From assembly GCA_965659285.1 (NCBI GenBank), contig CBFHWB010000001.1, positions 1 through 64,000 on the forward strand: a stretch of DNA of 64,000 bases, in the 5' to 3' direction. The notes below the pieces were generated by a model. It saw nothing but the letters and a program-made list of their open reading frames with translations. It was not told the origin of the DNA and searched no databases. Shown piece by piece: positions 43,641 through 55,300 of the stretch (position 1 is the first letter of the stretch; every line of letters starts with the position of its first letter). Made by a program: the position numbers and the translations under genes. Source of the DNA: UBA8108 sp965659285. GTDB lineage: Bacteria; Planctomycetota; UBA8108.

Positions 43641-45278
43641 CTATCCTTCAGGCGCCTCGGAGGACCGCGAGGAAGCGGACCCCCGCTTCGCAAAGCCCAG
43701 CAGAAGGGCTCCCAGGAGGAGGCAGAGCAGCGGGAACCAATGACCCCACCTGCTGTAAATAGACTCCACCCTCCCCGGGATGAAGCTCTCGGTGAAGAGG
43801 GCGGCCTTCCAGATCTTGTTGCCACCATGAAACTCACCGGCGATGTCGACGATACCCGAGGGTCCCACGTTCGTACAGCGCAGCACGGGAATCCGGGACT
43901 CTACCGCCCTGAGAATGAACACCGAACGATGCTGGGGGATATGAGCCGTATTGCCGTACCAATAGTCCTCGGTAAGATTCACCAGGAAGTCGCTGCCGAT
44001 AGCGGATTGGCGTACGTATTCCGGCAGCACCGCCTCGTAACAGATGAGATTGCGAAACCCGTTCTCGCCCAGGGTCATCAACGGGTTGTCCTCACCGAGG
44101 CTCAGTTGACCAATATTCGGCAGAGTCTTGCGCCAGGACTCGGGCAGAAGCTCAAGGCCCGGAACCCACTCACCGAAAGGCACCGGGTGGTTCTTCCTGT
44201 AGATACCCTCCTCACCATCCGTCGAAAGGTAGATCGAGATATTGTAGTTGTCCTTAGTCACGAGCTCTCCCCGGTCGCCGGGAGCTAAGGTCACGCCGAA
44301 ACCTCCGAAGACCAGGGGCACCTTGAAATCATCCCGAATGAACCTTCTCCCGGTCTCCCTGTTTTCGGGATGAAGTCTCCAGCGTTGGCCTTCAGAACCC
44401 AGATCGAGAGGGATCCCGTCCGCCCCCTCGGGCCAGAGCACCAGGCCGACGCCCGGATGCTCTCTCAGCAGCTCCCTGGTCCTCGATATATAGATTGGCG
44501 GTCCGGCCTCACGGCGCTCGCCGGGACTGAGAAAGCCCTGCACAAAACCAACCTCGATCCTGTCGTCCTCCCGCGCCGCCTGCACAGCTCCAATCGAATC
44601 GAGACGCAGCGGACCGTAGATACAGCATGCCAGCAGCAGCGTTCCACTGGCCGCCACCCTCCAGCGAGGGAAGGCCTCCACGGAGCGCCGCCAGCGAATG
44701 AGGCCCGCCACGGTAGCGCTGGTCAGGAAGACCAGCGCGCTCAGACCGCTTGTCCCCAGGATGTCGACACACTGCAGAAACCAGTCGCGGCCGTACAGGG
44801 CGCCTCCGAGATGCCACGGCCACAGCCGCGGATAGTAATGTTCGAGACCGATCCAGAGCGGCAGCACGAGCAGAACCTGCAGGCTGTTGCGGCATCGCCC
44901 GAGGGCCAGGCCCATGAGAACCCATGGAACCGCCTCGTAGAGAACCCAGAGAAGGTACACCAGCAGCGACAGGAGCAGGCCCATGCCGGTGAACTCGTTG
45001 ATGGTGTGCCAGACCCAGGAAAAGGAGATCCCCACGAAGGTCATACCGCAGATGCCCCCCAGCAGAGCCCCCCTCTTCTTCCCGACGCCCTGCGCGGCAA
45101 GCAATAGGGGGAAGAGAACCAGGAAGATCAACAGGTCGAGCTGGTAGGGCCGCCCGAAGATCGGAAAGGAAAGAATGCCGAGAACACCGCTCAAAACGGC
45201 CCCGGCGATGCTGGCTCGAGACAGCCTGGGAGCGCGTTCTCCACCGGGAACAGGAGGTTTTTCCTCTGAAGAGCTCAT
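43641..45278 (-). CDS. lnt: Apolipoprotein N-acyltransferase
   Basis: 545 residues from the ATG at 45276-45278; a GTG five codons upstream is possible. Six N-terminal helices are followed by a nitrilase-fold domain with the catalytic triad: Glu in LWPEGADGIPL, Lys in YRKNHPVPFGEW and Cys in NLICYEAVLPEY. A final membrane helix ends the protein. It adds the third acyl chain to the N-terminal Cys of lipoproteins in the inner membrane, which fits the lipoproteins encoded in this window and a diderm envelope. It follows murJ by 59 bases. Confidence 0.94.
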   Translation of the reverse strand: MSSSEEKPPVPGGERAPRLSRASIAGAVLSGVLGILSFPIFGRPYQLDLLIFLVLFPLLLAAQGVGKKRGALLGGICGMTFVGISFSWVWHTINEFTGMGLLLSLLVYLLWVLYEAVPWVLMGLALGRCRNSLQVLLVLPLWIGLEHYYPRLWPWHLGGALYGRDWFLQCVDILGTSGLSALVFLTSATVAGLIRWRRSVEAFPRWRVAASGTLLLACCIYGPLRLDSIGAVQAAREDDRIEVGFVQGFLSPGERREAGPPIYISRTRELLREHPGVGLVLWPEGADGIPLDLGSEGQRWRLHPENRETGRRFIRDDFKVPLVFGGFGVTLAPGDRGELVTKDNYNISIYLSTDGEEGIYRKNHPVPFGEWVPGLELLPESWRKTLPNIGQLSLGEDNPLMTLGENGFRNLICYEAVLPEYVRQSAIGSDFLVNLTEDYWYGNTAHIPQHRSVFILRAVESRIPVLRCTNVGPSGIVDIAGEFHGGNKIWKAALFTESFIPGRVESIYSRWGHWFPLLCLLLGALLLGFAKRGSASSRSSEAPEG

Positions 45279-45337
45279 ACTGTGATTGTGCACGCTCCTG
45301 CCAAGGTATCAAGGGAGGCTGGCATGCCCCCGGAACA

Positions 45338-46975
45338 TCAGGATCTTCTCCTGCGCAGTCCCTTCAGCAACATCGCGCCTTCTTCCATTCTGAATAACCG
45401 GCTGAGAAGAAAATAAACCGCTGCCGCGGCCAGGATGACTGTGAGAACCAGCCCGATCAATGCCGGCTTGCCGTAGGCTCCTGACTCGAGCTCCAGCCAC
45501 TTCGAAGCCTGCCAGACCGCACCGCCCATCAGGGCTGAGCAGAATCCGCAGCCCGCCAACGACCTCAGCAGCGCGCCAAAGTCAAAATACCTCACCCGTG
45601 ACCTCATCAGAGTCAACAGCAACAGAACCTGGACGATCGCGGCGACCGAAGCCGCCAGGGCGATCCCCGTATAGCCCATCGGGCCGCTGGACAACCACCA
45701 GGCCAGCGGAAGACAGACCAGGAGATTCAACGATGCCGCCAACACGGGAGTTCTTATGTTTTTCATGGCGTAAAAGGCGGACACGAGCACCCGCGAAAGA
45801 CCGACAAAGCAGAGACCGATGATGTGGAACTGGAAAGCATCGGCGGTCAGGCTCAGCGAGCTCTCGTCGAACTGCCCACTCTGGAACAGCATGGAAACGA
45901 TCGGCTGCCGCAAGAGATAGAGGCCAACGGCGCTTGGAACCGTAATGAAAAGACTCAGGCGCAGCACCAGGCCAAGCGTGTCGGCGAAACCCTCGTCGTC
46001 CTCATCCGCGGCCAGGCGGGAGAGCGTCGTCAGGCTGACAGTGTTCAACGCGAAGACGAATACCCCCAGCACGACCTCCATGAGCCGGCTCGAATAGCCA
46101 AGGGCGGAGACGTACCCATCGTCCTCAAACCTCCAGGCGAGGAGAGACGAGAGGAAGATGTTGATCTGGTAGATCCCGGCCCCGAAAACCACCGGCAGGA
46201 AGAGCTTGCAGATATCACGCACGCCGGGGTGGTCCAGGACAGGCCACTGAAGACGTGGACGAACCCCCAGCTTCCAGACGAGAGATGCCAGCAGGAAGAA
46301 CTGCAGCATGCCTCCGAGGATCACCGCCCCCGCGAAGACGTAGACCTCGTCCCCGGGAAAATACGGAGCGGCCAGCCAGCCCGTGGCAATAAATACCAGG
46401 TTGAAGAGAACCGGAGAGAACGCCGGACCGGTGAAGCTTCCATGGGCATGCAGGATCCCCTGGAACGATGCCGCCAGGCCGATGAAGAGCAGGTAGCAGA
46501 AAAGAATCTTCGTCAGCTCGATGGTGAGCTCGACCTTCCCGGGCTCGGTCAGCTGGTTGAAATTCAACACCGCCGAGAGCAGGTAGCCACAGAGGAGAAA
46601 ACCGGCCAGGGTCACAACAGCCACAAGCAGGAACCAGGCAAAGAGGTATTTCTCACGAACTGTTTCCAGCTCCTCCCGGTCTCCCCCACGTTCGTAGCGC
46701 GTCAGGACAGGCACAACAGCGCTGGACACCGCTCCCTCGGCTACCAGGCTGCGCAGCATATTGGGAATCTGAAAGGCCAGCTGGAAGGCATCGGCAAAGA
46801 GACCGGTGCCAAGGAAGAAAGCGCGCGTCGACTCCCGCAGCAGCCCGAGAATCCGGCTGAACAGGGTCAACAGGCCGATCGAAAAGACACTGCGGAGGTC
46901 AGGTCCTTTTGCCTCCCGCTTCCCGCTCTCTTCTAGCTCTTCACTCTTTTCCATACCACCTGCCGCTGCGCTCAT
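45338..46975 (-). CDS. murJ: Lipid II flippase MurJ (MviN)
   Basis: 545 residues with about fourteen hydrophobic helices of the MOP superfamily. The N-terminal motif FSRILGLLRESTRAFFLGTG, the segment FQIPNMLRSLVAEGAVSSAVVPVL and the ARKDTRTP-like loop (here AMKNIRTPVLA) are diagnostic. It flips lipid II across the inner membrane for peptidoglycan synthesis. An approximately 30-residue charged N-terminal extension is present. It is divergent from the S21 gene. Confidence 0.95.
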   Translation of the reverse strand: MSAAAGGMEKSEELEESGKREAKGPDLRSVFSIGLLTLFSRILGLLRESTRAFFLGTGLFADAFQLAFQIPNMLRSLVAEGAVSSAVVPVLTRYERGGDREELETVREKYLFAWFLLVAVVTLAGFLLCGYLLSAVLNFNQLTEPGKVELTIELTKILFCYLLFIGLAASFQGILHAHGSFTGPAFSPVLFNLVFIATGWLAAPYFPGDEVYVFAGAVILGGMLQFFLLASLVWKLGVRPRLQWPVLDHPGVRDICKLFLPVVFGAGIYQINIFLSSLLAWRFEDDGYVSALGYSSRLMEVVLGVFVFALNTVSLTTLSRLAADEDDEGFADTLGLVLRLSLFITVPSAVGLYLLRQPIVSMLFQSGQFDESSLSLTADAFQFHIIGLCFVGLSRVLVSAFYAMKNIRTPVLAASLNLLVCLPLAWWLSSGPMGYTGIALAASVAAIVQVLLLLTLMRSRVRYFDFGALLRSLAGCGFCSALMGGAVWQASKWLELESGAYGKPALIGLVLTVILAAAAVYFLLSRLFRMEEGAMLLKGLRRRRS

Positions 46976-47155
46976 GCCGCGAAGCGCTTACCACGGGTAC
47001 TCCAGCGGAACATTACAGGCTTCCGCTTTACGCCGTATTTCCCGGGCTCCTCAGCCGGGAGTGTCTTTATAGGGGGAATCAGCCGATACCGCCTGAAAAA
47101 AACATAAAACCTGCTTATCGCCACCTCGATACCCCGTAAAAAGGGTGAAAAGGTA

Positions 47156-47184
47156 TTGTCATGGACCCTGCCGTCCTGTATTTT
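47156..47184 (+). promoter_or_regulatory. Putative sigma-70 promoter for rpsU
   Basis: TTGTCA (47156-47161) and TATTTT (47179-47184) are 17 bases apart, which would start the transcript about 60 bases before the TTG start codon of S21. Five and four of six positions match consensus. Confidence 0.5.
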
Positions 47185-47250
47185 TGGCCATTCACGAATG
47201 CCTTACCGCATCGTGACTTACAGGTATTCAGTACGGATCGGAGAAACCAT

Positions 47251-47466
47251 TTGGCCATCAAGGTAACCATACGCGCCGGCGAACCGGGCGAACGCTTCCT
47301 GCAGCGTTTCAAGCGCATCTGCTCCAAGGATGGGCTTTTCAAGGAGATCAAGAAGCGGTCTTTCTACGAAAAGCCTTCGGAGAAGAAGCGTCGCCGTGCC
47401 AAGGACGCCCAGCGAGCGCTCCGCAAGCGCATCGCGAGAGCCGAACGCGCTCGCAAGGGTAAATAG
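47251..47466 (+). CDS. rpsU: 30S ribosomal protein S21
   Basis: 71 residues from a TTG at 47251 with GGAG (47240-47243) seven bases upstream, which decides the start; the open frame extends 30 codons further without similarity. Typical bS21 sequence: VTIRAGEPGERFLQRFKRIC, then FKEIKKRSFYEKPSEKKRR and a Lys/Arg/Ala-rich helical tail. It helps the 30S subunit in initiation. It is a single gene, convergent with the trp operon end. Confidence 0.95.
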   Translation: MAIKVTIRAGEPGERFLQRFKRICSKDGLFKEIKKRSFYEKPSEKKRRRAKDAQRALRKRIARAERARKGK

Positions 47467-47512
47467 TCCCCACCCGATCCTCCGAACGCCCGACGGCTCC
47501 GAACGAATGTCG

Positions 47513-48151
47513 TTAGTCATTAGAACAGGCTCTCGCCTCGCTGAAGAGCTTTCGGATCAGCTCTCCGTCCTTGATGCCGGGAGACGATTCGACCCCGCTT
47601 GACACATCGATGCCGAAAGGCCTCACCTCGGCAATGGCGGCGGCAATGTTTCCCGCATCGATCCCTCCTGCGAGAAAAACCGGCCGGGTCTCCTGGCAGG
47701 CCCGGGCGATCGACCAGTCAAAGACCTCCCCTGTACCGCCGGCCTCCGTCGGACTCCAGCCATCGAGCAGAACCCTCATCTTCGAAGGATAGTCATCCGG
47801 CCTGCTCGCCTCAAAATCCGGGCCGACCCTGAAAGCCTTCCAGACCTCGGCCGCCTCCACCGAGGCGGCGTAGCCCGGATCTTCAGCTCCGTGGAGCTGG
47901 ACCGCATCGAGACCGACCTCACGAACCACCGCGTTCAGCTCGTCGAGAGCCCAATCGACAAAAACCCCGACAGCCCGGAACTCAGCACCAGAGCGCTCTC
48001 TTATCTTCGACAGAAGCGCCGCCGCTTCGACTGGGTCGATAAAACGCGGAGATGGCCGGTGAAAGATAAACCCGAGCGCCCACGCGCCCTCGTCCAGGGA
48101 GAGCAGGGCATCGTCCAGCCGCCGTATTCCGCAGATCTTGACAGGTATCAT
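47513..48151 (-). CDS. trpF: Phosphoribosylanthranilate isomerase
   Basis: 212 residues, a TIM barrel. MIPVKICGIRRLDDA carries the catalytic Cys, LGFIFHRPSPRFI is the family signature, and the catalytic Asp lies in VLLDGWSPTEAGGTG. It isomerises N-(5-phosphoribosyl)anthranilate to the carboxyphenylaminodeoxyribulose phosphate. Its ATG overlaps the trpC stop by four bases. It is the last trp gene here; trpB and trpA are not within the window and should be elsewhere. Confidence 0.95.
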   Translation of the reverse strand: MIPVKICGIRRLDDALLSLDEGAWALGFIFHRPSPRFIDPVEAAALLSKIRERSGAEFRAVGVFVDWALDELNAVVREVGLDAVQLHGAEDPGYAASVEAAEVWKAFRVGPDFEASRPDDYPSKMRVLLDGWSPTEAGGTGEVFDWSIARACQETRPVFLAGGIDAGNIAAAIAEVRPFGIDVSSGVESSPGIKDGELIRKLFSEARACSND

Positions 48152-48945
48152 GTTACGGACTCTTCACCCTCGGCGCCGAGCAGATCGGCCAGGGTCTCTC
48201 CTGGATTCTCAGTCCGCATCAGGCTCTCGCCGATCAGGAACCCATCGACCCCCCAGCCCGCCATCATCTCGAGCTCCTCTCTCCTGAAGAAACCGCTCTC
48301 GCTGATGACCACAGCTCCCTCGGGAACCTCGGGCAGAAGAGACCTCGTGGTCTCCAGTGAGACCTCAAAGGTCTTCAGGTCGCGATTGTTGATGCCTATG
48401 ATCCGGGGTGAAAAGGCAGCGAGCCTGCGTAGCTCATCGAGGCCGTGAACCTCCCAGAGAATATCCATGCCAAGCTGGTCCGCCGTAGCCGCCAGCGGCG
48501 CGGCCTCCTCATCGCTGAGGGCGGCAAGGATCAGAAGGATCGCGTCCGCTCCCGCGGCGCGGGCTTCGAACACCTGGTAGGTGTCGATGATAAAATCTTT
48601 CCTGAGCAGGGGAACGCTGACCTTCTCCCTGATCGCGCTGAGATACTCAAGCCTCCCCTGGAAATACTCGACATCCGTCAGCACGGAAATCGCCGCCGCT
48701 CCAGCTCCGGCGTAGGCCTCGGCGATCGCCACAGGATCGAAGTCCTCGCGAATAATCCCCTTGGAAGGCGAGGCCTTCTTGACCTCGGCAACGACCCGGA
48801 TGCCCTCCTGCCCCACGGAGGCCGCCAGGGAGATGGCCGGAGGCGCCTGCATGGCGGCTGCGGCTACCTCGTCAAGCGACCGCAGCTTCCGACTCTCCTC
48901 AAGCTCCACGCGCTTGGTCTCAAGAATCCGATCCAGGATGGTCAT
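48148..48945 (-). CDS. trpC: Indole-3-glycerol-phosphate synthase
   Basis: 265 residues, TIM barrel. Key features: ILDRILETKRVELEE at the N-terminus, catalytic Lys in VVAEVKKASPSKGII, LLRKDFIIDTYQVFEARAAGAD and IGINNRDLKTF. It is a stand-alone enzyme, not fused to TrpF. Four-base overlaps link it to trpD upstream and trpF downstream. Confidence 0.96.
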   Translation of the reverse strand: MTILDRILETKRVELEESRKLRSLDEVAAAAMQAPPAISLAASVGQEGIRVVAEVKKASPSKGIIREDFDPVAIAEAYAGAGAAAISVLTDVEYFQGRLEYLSAIREKVSVPLLRKDFIIDTYQVFEARAAGADAILLILAALSDEEAAPLAATADQLGMDILWEVHGLDELRRLAAFSPRIIGINNRDLKTFEVSLETTRSLLPEVPEGAVVISESGFFRREELEMMAGWGVDGFLIGESLMRTENPGETLADLLGAEGEESVT

Positions 48946-49967
48946 GACCGTCCTCTGAGGCTGTCGAGCACCTTACCGGCAGCTCCGGAGTCGATCGCTT
49001 CGCCGGCCCGTGCCCCTCCCTCGGAGAGATCGGCTGCAAGTCCCTGGACTACGAGGGCGCCGCCCGCGTTGAGCACCACGGCGTTTCTGTGCGGTCCGGG
49101 CTCACCGGCGAGAAGCTTCTCGATAATCGCCGCGTTAACCGACGCGTCTCCACCCTTGAGGCTCTCCAGCGGCGAGCTCTCAACCCCGGCATCCTCGGGA
49201 ACGACCTCGAATTCCCGCTGGACGCCATCGGAGAGCTCAGTTACCTGCGTGACCCCGGCGATGCTCAGCTCATCGAGTCCGCCCGCACCATGCAGAGCCC
49301 AGACCCGCTCGCTTCCAAGCGCCCCGAGCACCTCGCACATGGTGGCTCGAACCGCGGGATCGAAGACGCCGATCATCTGCCGCCTGACCCCTGCCGGATT
49401 CGTCATCGGACCGAGGATATTGAAGACTGTCCTGAGCTTGAGCTCCCCGCGCACCGGACCCACGTGACGCATGGCCGGGTGGTATTTCTGGGCGAAAAGG
49501 AAAGCGAAACCGGTCTCTTCGATCATCCGCCGCGCCTCCTCAGGCTCCAGGTCGAGCGGCACCCCCAACTGCTCGAGCACATCGGCGCTGCCGCAGAGCG
49601 ACGAAGCCGAGCGGTTGCCGTGCTTGGCCACCGGCACCCCGCACCCGGCCACGACCAGCGAGGCCGCGGTAGATATGTTGAAGGTTCCCGATCCATCACC
49701 TCCAGTCCCGCAGAGATCAACCATTCCCTCGCGGTCTGGCTCGATCCTTACGGAAGCTTCCCGCATACCCTCCACCAGGCCGGTGATCTCCTCGACCGTC
49801 TCGCCCCGAACCCTCAGGGCCAGCAGGAAGGCGGAGATCTGCACAGGAGAAGCCTCTCCTGAGAGGAGGGCGCCCATGGCCTCCCGCGCCTGCTGGCGCG
49901 ACAGGGCCCGGCCATCGGCCACGATGGAAAGAAGAGGGGCTATCGAAGGCGTCGCATTGTCACTCAT
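48942..49967 (-). CDS. trpD: Anthranilate phosphoribosyltransferase
   Basis: 341 residues. The diagnostic CGTGGDGSGTFNIST binds phosphoribosyl diphosphate, KHGNRSASSLCGSADVLEQLG follows and FLFAQKYHPAMRHVGPVR is the anthranilate-site region. It transfers phosphoribose to anthranilate. Starts within a four-base overlap with trpG and ends within one with trpC. Confidence 0.96.
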   Translation of the reverse strand: MSDNATPSIAPLLSIVADGRALSRQQAREAMGALLSGEASPVQISAFLLALRVRGETVEEITGLVEGMREASVRIEPDREGMVDLCGTGGDGSGTFNISTAASLVVAGCGVPVAKHGNRSASSLCGSADVLEQLGVPLDLEPEEARRMIEETGFAFLFAQKYHPAMRHVGPVRGELKLRTVFNILGPMTNPAGVRRQMIGVFDPAVRATMCEVLGALGSERVWALHGAGGLDELSIAGVTQVTELSDGVQREFEVVPEDAGVESSPLESLKGGDASVNAAIIEKLLAGEPGPHRNAVVLNAGGALVVQGLAADLSEGGARAGEAIDSGAAGKVLDSLRGRS

Positions 49968-50538
49968 GGCTGAATTTCTCCGCAGCTCTCGAGAAAGTTG
50001 GAGAGGATGACCTTCCCCTCCGCGGTAAGAATAGACTCGGGATGAAACTGTACCCCATAGGTAGGGTGCTCGCTGTGACGCAGCCCCATGATGATCCCGT
50101 CAGCGGTCTCGGCGGTAACGACCAGGGTCTCAGGAAGATCCTCCCGCTCAACCACGAGCGAATGATAGCGCCCGGCCTCGAAGGGGCTGGAGACCCCTGC
50201 GAAGAGCCCGCTCCCGTCATGGGTCACCTCGCTCGACTTGCCGTGCAGGGGGTGGACTCTCCCGATCTTCCCTCCCATGGCGAAGCCGATCGACTGGTGG
50301 CCCAGGCAGACACCCAGGATCGGCACCTTGCCGCTCTGGCTTCGGATCAGGTCGACGGAAATACCGCCCTCCTCAGGATGCCCCGGCCCCGGTGAAACGA
50401 TAATTCCCGCCGGCGCCAGCTCATCGATCTGCTCCAGGGAGATCCTGTCGTTCCTGTGGACGACGGGGTCGGCTCCCAATTCACCGATGAACTGCACCAG
50501 GTTGTAGGTGAAGGAATCATAGTTGTCGATGACGAGGA

Positions 50539-50542
<4 letters not shown>
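49964..50542 (-). CDS. trpG: Anthranilate synthase glutamine amidotransferase component
   Basis: 192 residues, class I amidotransferase. IDNYDSFTYNLVQ opens the protein, the catalytic Cys is in GVCLGHQSIG, and the His and Glu are in VQFHPESIL. It supplies ammonia to TrpE; the same subunit often serves p-aminobenzoate synthase as well. Overlaps trpE by four bases, consistent with equimolar synthesis. Confidence 0.96.
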
Positions 50543-52071
<1,529 letters not shown>

Positions 52072-52095
52072 CGGACTCTCCAGCGGCGTCTGAAC

Positions 52096-52136
52096 AAAAA
52101 AAAACCTTCCCACCGGGCTCATAATAGGTGGGAAGG
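52096..52136 (-). terminator. trp operon attenuator (leader terminator) with overlapping antiterminator
   Basis: In the minus-strand RNA a perfect 10-bp stem (5' arm 52136-52127, 3' arm 52114-52105) with a 12-base loop is followed by nine U residues (52104-52096). A second hairpin, GGGAGAGA (52153-52146) with UCUCACCC (52142-52135), shares two bases with the terminator 5' arm, so the two exclude each other. A ribosome stalled on the two Trp codons at 52174-52169 would leave the antiterminator free; one that reaches the TAG at 52162 would cover it and let the terminator form. This is the classical attenuation logic. Confidence 0.9.
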
Positions 52137-52159
52137 GTGAGATTGTCTCTCCCTGATCC

Positions 52160-52234
52160 CTAGGGAATCCACCACAGCGCGCAAACCGCCTCCAGGGCGG
52201 GTTTTTCGCAATCTGAGAGACGCGGCGCGATCAT
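52160..52234 (-). CDS. trpL: trp operon leader peptide with tandem Trp codons
   Basis: A 24-residue frame between the trp promoter and trpE, start ATG at 52232-52234, with AAGGA eight bases upstream and a TAG stop at 52160-52162. Residues 21-22 are consecutive Trp (TGG TGG at 52169-52174) directly before the C-terminal Ile-Pro. Only a few per cent of random frames this short would hold a Trp pair, and the position 16 bases before the antiterminator arm is what attenuation requires. The peptide itself should have no other function. Confidence 0.88.
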   Translation of the reverse strand: MIAPRLSDCEKPALEAVCALWWIP

Positions 52235-52277
52235 GGCTGGTTTCCTTCGGGCGATAATGGTCGTTAGGGCAAATAGA

Positions 52278-52307
52278 AGTATAGGAGTCCCCATCGCCGC
52301 AAGTCAA
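52278..52307 (-). promoter_or_regulatory. Sigma-70 promoter of the trp operon
   Basis: TTGACT (52302-52307) and TATACT (52278-52283), read on the minus strand, are 18 bases apart, 23 bases after the uvrA stop. Five of six positions match in each hexamer. Transcription should begin near 52271, about 37 bases before the leader peptide start. No repressor operator symmetry was evident around it. Confidence 0.8.
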
Positions 52308-52330
52308 GCAGGGCGGCAGGCCGGAAAACC

Positions 52331-55300
52331 TCAGACCGCGAGATCACAGGATTCCCGGGATTTTCCGGTAAAGGCCTCCAGGCAGGAAGCCGTTGGAGAC
52401 TCCGGCGCTCCCGCCAACAGGCCCGCCGCCGGCCCCTGGTAGAGCAGCTCTCCCCCGGCGTCTCCTCCTCCCGGGCCAAGGTCGATCAGCCAGTCAGCTC
52501 CGGCTATGACCTCGAGGTTGTGCTCGATCACCACCACCGCGTGTCCGGCGGCCGCGAGCTCCGTAAGAACCTCCACCAGCCGGGCAACATCTCTCATATG
52601 GAGCCCCGTCGTCGGCTCATCGAAGAGGTAGAGCCCCGCCCCCCGGGTGGTCTTCGAAAGCTCGACGGCCAGCTTGACACGCTGGGCCTCTCCGCCTGAG
52701 AGGGTGGTGCTGGGCTGCCCCAGGGTCAGGTAGCCGAGCCCGAGAGAATCAAGAGCTCTCAGCGGGCGGGTCAGATCGCGAAAAGAGTCAAAAAACCGGA
52801 CACCCTCCTCCACCGTCAGCTCCAGCACGTCGGCGATACTCTTGCCGTTGTAGATGATCTCAAGCGTCTCGGGGTTGAAGCGCCTGCCCAGGCAGACCTC
52901 GCAATCCACCGTCATGTCCGGAAGAAAGTTCATCTCCATTCGTTTCCGGCCCTGCCCGGAACAGGCATCGCAGCGTCCATCGGCGACATTGAAGGAGAAG
53001 CGCCGCGCCTCCCACCCTCGAGCGCGGGCCGCGGGGGTCGAGGCGAAGATCTGGCGAATCCGGTTCCAGAAGCCGACATAGGTGGCCGGGGTCGAGCGCG
53101 GGGTCCGGCCAATGGGCCTCTGGTCCACCTCGCGCAGCGATTCGACCAGCTCGACACCGACCACCTCACGAACGCCGGCTACAGGATCCCGAAGACCCCG
53201 GAACTGCCTGCGAATCGACTCCTCCAGAAGATCCCTCACCAGCGTAGACTTTCCGGCCCCCGAAACGCCGGTCACCACCGTCACAGCCCCCATAGGAATC
53301 TTCACATCGATATCCTTGAGATTGTGCAGGGTGGCGCCGCGAATCTCGAGGCAGGGAGAATCATCGAGCGGCTCCGCCGCCAGCTCGAAGCTCCTGTTGT
53401 CCCGGTCCCGGAAATAGCGCGCCGTCTCGGATGTCTTGTCGGAGATGATCTCATCGAGAGCCCCCTGGACGACAACCTCGCCGCCGTGACGACCCGGGCC
53501 CGGCCCCATATCGATCACATGATCGGCCGCCTCGATGGTCGCATCATCGTGCTCGATCACATAGACGCTATTGCCCTTGTCGCGCAGATCCCTGAGAGTC
53601 TCCAGCAGGCGCTCATTGTCTCTCGGGTGCAGTCCGATCGTGGGCTCATCGAGAATATAGCAGGCTCCCCGTAGATTCGAGCCCAGGGCCGAAGCCAGCC
53701 GGATGCGCTGAGCCTCTCCTCCCGAGAGCGTATTGGCGGACCGGTTCAGGGCGAGATAATCGAGCCCGACCTCGCGCAGAAAATCAAGGCGCGAGGCGAT
53801 TTCTACCAGGATAGGATCGACGACAGGCCGGTCCCGCTCCTTGACCTCCAGCGCCCCGAGAGCCAGGCTCAGCTCTTCAACAGAGAGCCGGGTCATCTCG
53901 CCTATGCTCTTTCCTCCCACCCGTACGGCTCCCCAGCGGCGGGCGATTCTGCTTCCATCGCAGGCTGGACAGACCATCTCCGATCCCTTCCGGGCGAGAT
54001 ACCTGTCCCTGTCATCGGGTTCGAGGTCTCCCAGGAGCTCATCGACCATGGGCACCAGGCCAGGGAATCCGGATCGTCCCTTTCCCTCCAGCAGGATTCC
54101 AAGAGCCCGCTTCCCCCATCGCGAGAGATCCCTGCCATCTGTGGGAAGCCCGCTGATCCCGGCAAGCTCAGCAAGGAAGGCTCTGCGAAAACCGCGCCCG
54201 AAAGGCGGCTCATCCAGGAAGGTCAGAGGACCGTTCCTCTTCGCCTCCAGGGGAGCGTCCCAGTTCTCGATCAGCTTCAGCGGATCAAGCCTGTAGAACG
54301 CGCCATAACCCGAACACTCGCCGCAGGCTCCATGACGGGAATGGAAGCTGAAATTTCTCGGGTCGGGCTCGTCAAAATCACGGCCGCAGGAGGGACAGGA
54401 TCTGTTCCTGCTGAGGAGAGTCTCCTCTCCCTGGTCATCGACAAAACGAACCACCCCCCTGCCAAGCTCAAGGGCTCGCAGGAGAGTCCTCGACAGGTCG
54501 ACTCCCGCGTTCTTCCCGGCGGAAGAAAATCTCCCGAGGACCAGGTCGATGTCATGAAGCTTGTGCCGGTCGAGGCGCAGCTCCTCTTCGGGAATCTCGA
54601 TCCAACCGTCATCAATACGCGCCTCGATAATCCCCTCAGCCCGCGCCTTTGAGAGAACCGTGTGGTGAAAGCCCTTCTTGCCGCGAATCACCGGCGCCAG
54701 CAGCGCGCCCCCACCGGAGGCCAGTTCCCGGACCCGCTCGAGAATCTCATCGAAGCTCCGGGGAACAGCCTCTACATCGCAGCCGGGACAGACCTGCGCG
54801 CCGGCCCGGGTAAAAAGCAGACGAAGAAAATGGTAGACCTCGGTGACGGTCCCCACGGTGGACTTCCTGCCTCCGACAGTGGTGCGTTGCTCAATCGCTA
54901 CAGCAGGCGGAATGCCCTCGAGATGGTCGATGTCGGGGCGGTGCAGATCCTCGACAAACTGGCGGGCATAGGGAGACAGGCAGTCGAGGTAGCGCCGCTG
55001 TCCTTCGGAGAAAACAATGTCGTAGAGCAGCGATGATTTCCCGGAACCGCTGAGGCCGGTGACGACGACAAAGGCGTTGCGTGGAATCTCGACGTTGATG
55101 TTCTTGAGATTGTTTTCCCTCGCGCCGACCACCCGGATCACGTTCTTTCGCCGGGAGGACCGCCTGGAGGCCTTTCGTCCGGCCGTGCTCTTCCCGGCCG
55201 CCCTGAGCGCCTCGCCAACCCAGCGTCCGGTGATCGAGTCCTTCACCGCGGCGACCTCCTCGGGCGAGCCGCTGGCGACAAGACGCCCGCCGCCGTCGCC

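Noticed and set aside
52072..52122. trpE starting at the ATG at 52120-52122
   Set aside because: That ATG lies in the loop of the attenuator hairpin and the extra residues show no TrpE similarity; the GTG at 52071 has a good ribosome site.
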